From contig FJUW01000037.1 in assembly GCA_900074885.1 (NCBI GenBank), forward strand, positions 310,001 through 374,000: 64,000 nt of DNA, read 5' to 3'. Below, in pieces: positions 57,911 to 64,000 of the stretch. How positions within the stretch are numbered: position 1 is the stretch's first letter; each line of letters opens with the position of its first letter. The position numbers were made by a program, and so were the translations under genes. The notes below the pieces were generated by a model. It made no database searches. It was not told the origin of the DNA and worked only from the letters and a program-made list of their open reading frames with translations. The stretch comes from Rhynchosporium graminicola. Lineage: Eukaryota > Ascomycota > Leotiomycetes > Helotiales > Ploettnerulaceae.

Positions 57911-58962
57911 TCAAGACTTCGCAACTATACTTTTAATCTGAAATGTTGCCCCCGGTAAGTCGCTCGTCTCGGCATGCACCGTAGCATTGATCCCCATACT
58001 CGCCAATGCACCCCTTATAATCCCACAAGGAAACCATAGAAACGGCTGTGCTTTGATGACGGCTTGGCCGCCTGCTTCTGTTGACATGCGTGCAAACGGT
58101 CGGAAGGAGTTGTCTGTCAGTACGTAGACGCCCTGTTGTAGTGTACTTTAGCGGATGTTCAGTAGAGAGTAGTATGAGGGAGAAAGGTGAAGGAAGAAAG
58201 GAAGGACTAACTCTGTGATTCGTTTTCAGATTGTCGATTTGTTTTCTAAATACCAACATCCAGAGGTCTTTGCAGAGGAATTTTATCACGTCGAGGGTAT
58301 CTGTGAAGCGTGGCCTGTCGCGGGAGAATCTATAATGGGGACTGATCAGCTTATGTTCTCGAAACCTGCGCATCCTCCATGACGTCTCCAGCCGCTGCTT
58401 TCATTTCCGAACATGCTTCTTCCAATTCTGGAATCAACACCACTCATCGCCGCAGCAATGGAGGTACTGTATTGTAGCAGGGCACCAACCGTTCAACCAG
58501 TCCCTGACCAACTCTGTACCCCAACAGCTCCAACCTAAAAAATACCGCATCCCTCTCCTCGTCCTCATCCATCTTCCCCTTCCCTCCCGTTCTCGCAGCT
58601 GTAGCTCCCCCACCATCCCTCACATTGCTAACCACACTCGAGCTCTTCACACTATCATGTCCTGCTTTCGCTACTATCCCAGCATCGCTCGCTTCGAGTG
58701 TCGCGGCATCTACTTCATTCACCACTCGATAGGCCATAGGCACGAGCTCTATCATGAGAAGGTCGAGACAGGAGGAATTGAGGAACGTGGCGGAGGGATC
58801 GGATGCATTGTAGGGCGGGAGGGGGGCGTCGAAGGACATCTTGGATAGGGCTGAGAGCAATGGTCGTGCTGCATTGAGGGGTGGTTTGCGTTTGGAGCTT
58901 GAGAGCTCGGGGGATGTTTCGGAGAGATGAAGGGCCGGGGGTAAGAGTTGACGACAACCCAT
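57911..58962 (-). CDS. TRS33: TRAPP complex subunit Trs33
   Basis: Exons 58490-58962, 58212-58329 and 57911-58132, with introns of 160 and 79 bp; 270 residues. The core matches the Bet3-like fold of Trs33/TRAPPC6: LDLLMIELVPMAYRVVN, FFRLELLGYRVGQGLVERFS, IKFLCKDLWMLVFRKQIDNL KTNHRGVYVLTD and FLWFPCGIIRGALASMGI. Trs33 is a core subunit of the TRAPP guanine-exchange complexes that activate Rab/Ypt GTPases in ER-Golgi and Golgi traffic. The first ATG (58962) gives a 41-residue basic, Ser/Pro-rich extension; the ATG at 58839 (MSFDAPLPPYN) fits the conserved fungal start better. Both donors are non-standard (GTTGGT, GTTAGT), but phase and family alignment support them. Confidence 0.92.
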
Positions 58963-60139
58963 CCAAGGCTAAGGTACTTCGTACCTAGGCAGATTAATCT
59001 TCAGCGAATGAGAATCTCAGGTCTCGCAACCTGATACTAATTTCACAAAATTATCCCAGGACATCACCCGGATCCATCCCTCAAATTCATTCGTGATATT
59101 TGACTATCTGAAAAGACAACTCCACTACGAATTCCAAATCGCTTCGCCCCACACGAGTTGGAATAGCCTCGATCACTCCGTATCTTCAAGTCCTTACTAA
59201 TCTTACTCAGTCTAGCTTTTAATATGGAGCTGGTGAGCTTTGAAATGCTTTCAAAGATCTTAGGCTGATTCTATTGCGCTATTTGATTCTGGCTGATATC
59301 AATGTCGTCATTTGAGGTCACGACTACTCAAGCTTGAAAGAGTATGGTCAGAACTGCTAATCAGTTATAAGTATGAAGGCTTCATAGATTGCTACTTTGG
59401 AAACATAAATAGCAAATTAGGCAACGGAAAGATGTGGAGAACTCAAGTGCACTACTCATCATTCATAGGAACTGGAGAAGGAACAACATGTGGCCAAGTA
59501 GCCATGTAGTTCTACCCTTTAGCTGAGGATATGGATAAGCAGTGCCATCACATCCGAGCTTAGGAAGGCTCTATCTGGTGGCGTGACACTTGGAGCTGAT
59601 GCTAGCTGTCAATTGGAGATTGAAGCCTGGAGGTTTGACGAGAAGATTTCTGAGATGTTGACAAGCCAGCGTTTGGTCCTTGGCCACGATGGAGACAGAG
59701 ATCGGCTCAACTTATCGAAATCTCTCCGATAGAAGCAGGCGTTCATTAACTCATTGATTTGCGTACTTGGATCTAAGGTACAAAGCAAAGAACACGTGAA
59801 AGCCTGCCGTGTGATATCATGTACTTCATCTCCACCAGTATGATATGACCGCCATGCTTTAACCCTGCCGTTCCCGCCACCATCTATCCCATCCATTCTA
59901 CCGTACCGCCATCCCAAAACCTTACAGAATGAGGAAACAACCCCGAACGTGCAATATCTGCACGTAGAAAAGAGTGGGCGTTGTTCTTGCAGACTTGAAA
60001 AGCCCACTATCGAAGAGACCATTTCGGACTTTCGGAAAGCATAGTCATTGACAAATCCCGATGTTGAGACTAAATATCATCTACTTGATGCAATACTTGC
60101 GAAGGGAAGACTATCAGCCGTATTGTAAGAACTGCTTTC
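58963..60139. other. intergenic, no gene seen
   Basis: About 1.2 kb containing the TRS33 promoter and the 3' flank of the PFK-2 gene. No frame resembles a protein. Confidence 0.45.
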
Positions 60140-62240
60140 CTAATCCTTGGAAAGAGGATTCTCGTAAGAATTGACCCTCGCCAAAGGATCTGGCTTCTCA
60201 GCTGTTGGAGTACCAAGGCCTTGCGCAGGAGTACCAGCTCCAGGGAGAGGACTGATGATACCGCTTGGCGCAACTGGAATACGGATATCCTCCGGCGAGC
60301 CAGGAATCAACGAAGGATTGAGATCAGGAACGTAGATACGCTTGGCCTCGTTTTGGTATGAAGCCGGAATGATCTAGGGGGTTTAGCAATTGGCATAAGA
60401 CAGATTGGATTTATACGAAGTTCTCGTAAACTCACCTCAATAATCTGGTTGCGGGGGAACTTCAAGGTTGGGATATGCATTGCATCACAAGCCATCAGAT
60501 ACCCGTAAAGAACACGCAGAACTGATTCATGTGCAACGATGAGGAGATCATTCTGCTCTCTTTCGAGCTCAAGGATAATAGGCTCAAGGCGAACTGCGAG
60601 ATCGTGGTATGACTAGTTAAGCGTCAGTGCATCAAACGAGCAGACACATTGATCAACATACCTCCGCTCGTGGGTAGCGATGGTGATAAGGATCCATCTC
60701 ATGCTTGCCAACTTCTTCTGGATACATGCGGCGAATTGCATTCTCGGAAAGCTTCTCACAATCACCTGGGTTTATTTGGCTCATCTGAGATCTCTGTCGG
60801 ACTCTGAAACCCGCTTCCTTGAAGTATTCCGCGGTTTCAACTGTTCGCCTTCTCGTCGAGGTCCAGACAGTGAGTGGCTTCAAAGGCACATCTGCGCCAC
60901 CAGCAGCGATTTGGTTCGCTCTCTCCGTCTCTCGCTGGGCAAGTAAAGTCTCCATCATCTTTTGGGCATAGAATTTGCCTTCGTCGCCGAGAGATGCGTC
61001 GGTCTTGTACAAGTCATCCTGGTTGGAGGTCCCGGCACGGGCGAAGTAAGTAACGCGAGACTTGATGTGGAGGTTCATAAGGTAGAAGACGATTCGATGG
61101 GATAGGTATCCGAAGCTGACGTTGTTGTACTCGATACTCTCGCCGGCATTGATCATTTTGACGAAATTGAGATCGTCCTCAGTCATGGTCTCAAAGTGAG
61201 GGATTTTCATATCAATTCTCCTGAGATACAGCTTTGCAGCCTCGTCGGGGTTCATATCAACAAACTGTCAGTTGTTAGTAGTGTCCTATGTCGCTTCTCC
61301 TTCCACTTACGTCTGGCGACGAGATCTTGACGCTACGTGCGTTCTCCTCCAATATTCTCTGATCAGTCACGTATGATTCGAGGAAGAGAGTCTTGAAAAC
61401 AAATTAGCAAATGGTATTGCACGTAAAGCCATCGCTACCAACCTGTACATCGTGCTTCGCGAACTCTTTGGCAAGTGACCGTCTTCCACCGGCAAGAGGG
61501 TTGACTGCATCGTAGATGGCGACTTGACCATTCTCATGATTGAGCCAGGCATATATGTCCTCTCTACACTTCTTCAGAATCTTCTGGCGAAGCATCACAG
61601 ATGGCGCGGAGGCATTGATAAAGAAGTAGTCCTCTGGAACATCAACACCATCGCCCATGGTTGCTCGACGGTAGTCACCGAGATGGAAAACTCTTGTCTT
61701 TACGCCCAACCTGAACAATCAGCATATGAATACATTGGCTTGGTCTGACTTCTCTTACCATTGCAAGTATCGAGAAAGAGAGACCGAAATATGGCTGGAT
61801 GTACGAATTAGCTTTATGCAGGAATATTCATGCTTGTAACTCACGTCTTTCCACGTGCTGGTAAGCCAACAAGGACAATGGCAATACGACCAGAGTGGAA
61901 GAGTCTCCCGGACATGGTGCTGTACAGCTGGGCCGGAGCCATATGTTGAGTCTTATCATCCTTGACGTCGTGAACACCATCAATGAAGGTAGATGAACGT
62001 CGACGATATCTCGGCGAGTTTGCCGCAATCTCGGCAGTCCTATCCTCACGCAAGTCAATGTTAGTAATAGAAATTGAACCAAGTTTGGGTCGAATGTAGA
62101 GCTTGGTAGCTCTGCAAAAAAAATTCTTGAGGAAATGAAGAGCTCTCATCAGTCGACTGCGGCTGAGTTTCTTCAACATACCGGCTGTATAGAACGCCTT
62201 TCTTGGAATCGAGGTAATTACATTTCAATAGGGTGTTCAT
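60140..62240 (-). CDS. 6-phosphofructo-2-kinase (bisphosphatase domain inactive)
   Basis: Eight exons: 62182-62240, 61845-62111, 61759-61794, 61443-61710, 61311-61391, 60662-61264, 60436-60612 and 60140-60373; 574 residues if the ATG at 62240 is the start. Kinase domain: P-loop VGLPARGKT (about 101-109), rebuilt by a 36-nt micro-exon, then FHLGDYRRATMG and YDAVNP. Phosphoglycerate-mutase-like domain: the R-H-G that carries the phosphohistidine in true bisphosphatases is here FARAGTS (Arg313-Ala314-Gly315), so phosphatase activity should be absent. The second-site VAHESVLRVLYGYL keeps its His. The enzyme makes fructose-2,6-bisphosphate, the activator of glycolysis. Kinase-only forms are also known in yeast (Pfk26). 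The extreme N terminus is uncertain and one donor is GTTGGT. Confidence 0.93.
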
Positions 62241-63253
62241 GATGTGGAAACAGAAAACCAGACGGAGTGAAAAGGGCAATAAGAGGCCCAAGATGAAGCG
62301 AGTCCCAGATGATGAGAAAAAGAGGCGTACTCACAACAGGGTGTCCATCGCCGCAGATTCTTGCTGTGATAGCAGTACTATGTTGGCCGACTTCAAACAC
62401 CAAATGCAATCTATGTACGTTCCGACAAAGCGATTGCCTGACAACTAATGAAGCTCCAAATCGAGAACTTCTGGTCACTCAATGGGCCAACGGGAGTGAG
62501 ATGCGTGGGCAGATAAGGCGCAGATCCACGATGTTGAAAGATAGCCAGTAGTTGTCTCGCTAGGAAATCAACTTCCGGAGATTTCTCCTGGAGCTCAATC
62601 AATACCTGGACAGACTGGGATTTCAATTCACAAACCTCAATTTTGGCTTTTGCTTATCCTGCGAAAGTTAGATCTTGAGATATTTAGGTCTGAGAAGGGA
62701 CGCCGGTTACAGCCGCAGAGCAAGAGCTAGCTCTAAAGGTGGAAACAGTAGCATGCAGCCAAGTTCGGTTATCTGACCAATTGTCGCCTCCGATCCAGAC
62801 AGAAGAGATCTAAAAGCAGCACTGAAAATCTTCAAACAGCTTTCGTATGATAACACTGGATGAGACCAAGGGACATCAAATAGGATTTGTGAATCCGGTA
62901 TGCTCAAATAGATACGCCAATGTATATCGCTTCAATCTTTCTGGCTTTTTGTCCCTTCTATCCATCGTGAACACGCAGCTGTGAGAAAATGGAACCAGTT
63001 AATGTTGATTGCTGCTTTTGTTGGCCACTAGGGCGGATCTCAGCGGCCCTTGACATCAAGCTCCTTTAGAAAAAAGTTGAAAGGGCGTCTCTACCTCTGC
63101 CCTAGCCCATCTGCGCGTCAACCTCACGCCTCGACCTCTAATACAGCTCTACTACAGCTTCCATCACCCGTTCTTCATCTTCAGCTCCATCTATTTCGGC
63201 AGTCAATTCAATCCGCCTATCCGTACTCATCGTGCCGCCCACCATCTCCAACA
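62241..63253. promoter_or_regulatory. divergent promoter region PFK-2 / TOM40
   Basis: One kilobase between the divergent PFK-2 and TOM40 genes. Pyrimidine-rich sequence at 63090-63250 precedes TOM40, as expected for its leader. Additional upstream coding sequence of the PFK-2 N terminus could lie in the first few hundred bases but was not identified. Confidence 0.4.
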
Positions 63254-64000
63254 ATGGCCGCCGTCGTAGAGCTTGAGAAGGATTCACCTTTGGGATTCCT
63301 CTACAGCAACCCCATCTCAGCTACTCTCGCAGATACATACATTTCGCTTTCGGAAAGGAGGGCAGCTTTGGGGTTGTCAAACCCAGGTACGGTGGAGAAT
63401 ATTGCTCGAGAGGTTCAGCGCGATGTATTCCTAAACAACTATACCTTCTCTGGCCTGAGGGCGGATCTCACCAAAGCTTTCAGCATTGCGCCGTTATTCC
63501 AGGTTTCCCATGCCTTCTCTATGGGCTCCCAAGGGCTGCCTCCATATACCTTTGCTGGTCTCTTTGGTACAAACAAGGTTCGTAGGGTCTAGCACCACCA
63601 CCTTGTGTTGGTTGAAGGTGAGGGCTAAACAAAATGTAGATCTTCATGCAAGGAAATGTGGACAATGAAGGACAGCTATCAGCAAGATTCAACTATCGAT
63701 GGAGCCAGGCGTTCGTGACAAAGACCAACATTCAGGTCGCTCCCGGTAACCAAGCAATGGCACAATTTGACAATGAATACGTCGGCGCAGATTTCACCGC
63801 CTCGTTGAAGTCTCTCAACCCATCGATCATTGATGGCGGTTTCACTGGTATCTTCATTGGTAGCTATCTCCAGTCCGTCACACCCAGCCTTGCTCTTGGT
63901 CTGGAGGCAATTTGGCAACGTGCGGCATTGAATCAAGGTCCGGAGACTGCCTTGTCATACTGCGCCAAATACAAAGGAAGTGATTGGATTGCCAGTGCTC
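63254..64000 (+). CDS. TOM40: mitochondrial import channel Tom40 (N-terminal part)
   Basis: Exon 1, 63254-63577, and exon 2 from 63640 running off the right edge, with a 62-bp intron (GTTCGT...TGTAG). It starts [20 protein letters not shown]. The first 60 residues are the Tom40 N-terminal segment, and from RREVQ-type sequence ([20 protein letters not shown]) the 19-strand beta-barrel begins: [63 protein letters not shown]. Tom40 is the general protein-conducting channel of the mitochondrial outer membrane. About 228 codons are visible, and the last strands are missing because the window ends. Confidence 0.96.

Overview
The window is nuclear DNA of a filamentous ascomycete (Pezizomycotina). 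Most genes carry several short spliceosomal introns (about 46-90 bp, GTRNGT donors, CTAAC/CTGAC-like branch sites, YAG acceptors). The protein complement is fungal: RTA1 family, Erg3, Tup1, kinase-only PFK-2, Trs33, Tom40, ribosomal L28e. The protein sequences look most like Leotiomycetes/Helotiales, but that is an impression from memory and not a search result. No prokaryotic operons, CRISPR arrays, rRNA or convincing tRNA genes were seen.

Layout. 0-5.5 kb: Kin17-like zinc-finger protein, RTA1-like membrane protein, GNAT acetyltransferase and a small secreted protein. 5.5-21 kb is accessory: long gene-free stretches, a 152-bp inverted-repeat element, a broken gene ending in a Myb-like domain, a gene with a degenerate Ulp1-type protease fold, an APH-type kinase-like gene, a small basic protein, and a second Myb-like gene related to the broken one. 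22-23.6 kb: aldehyde dehydrogenase. 25.4-27.1 kb: bZIP transcription factor with a very long, microsatellite-rich upstream region. 27-35 kb has no recognisable gene but holds a 252-bp MITE-like inverted-repeat element.

35-48 kb: SMP-30/gluconolactonase-like enzyme, C-5 sterol desaturase (ERG3), the Tup1 corepressor and a calcineurin-like metallophosphoesterase, followed by an AT-rich stretch. 48-64 kb is denser and mostly housekeeping: UMP-CMP kinase, a secreted M6-type metallopeptidase with a frameshift, a small conserved membrane protein, ribosomal protein L28e, NAD malate dehydrogenase, the TRAPP subunit Trs33, 6-phosphofructo-2-kinase, and the start of Tom40, which runs off the right edge.

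The genes do not form an evident pathway cluster. The contrast is between intact housekeeping genes and a 5.5-21 kb segment with pseudogene, degenerate-domain and small-transposon signatures. Two in-frame TAA codons in the broken Myb-like gene fit CpA-to-TpA (RIP-like) change. Exon boundaries were placed by hand from splice consensus and reading phase, and all were checked to keep the frame. Start codons are the first in-frame ATG unless stated.
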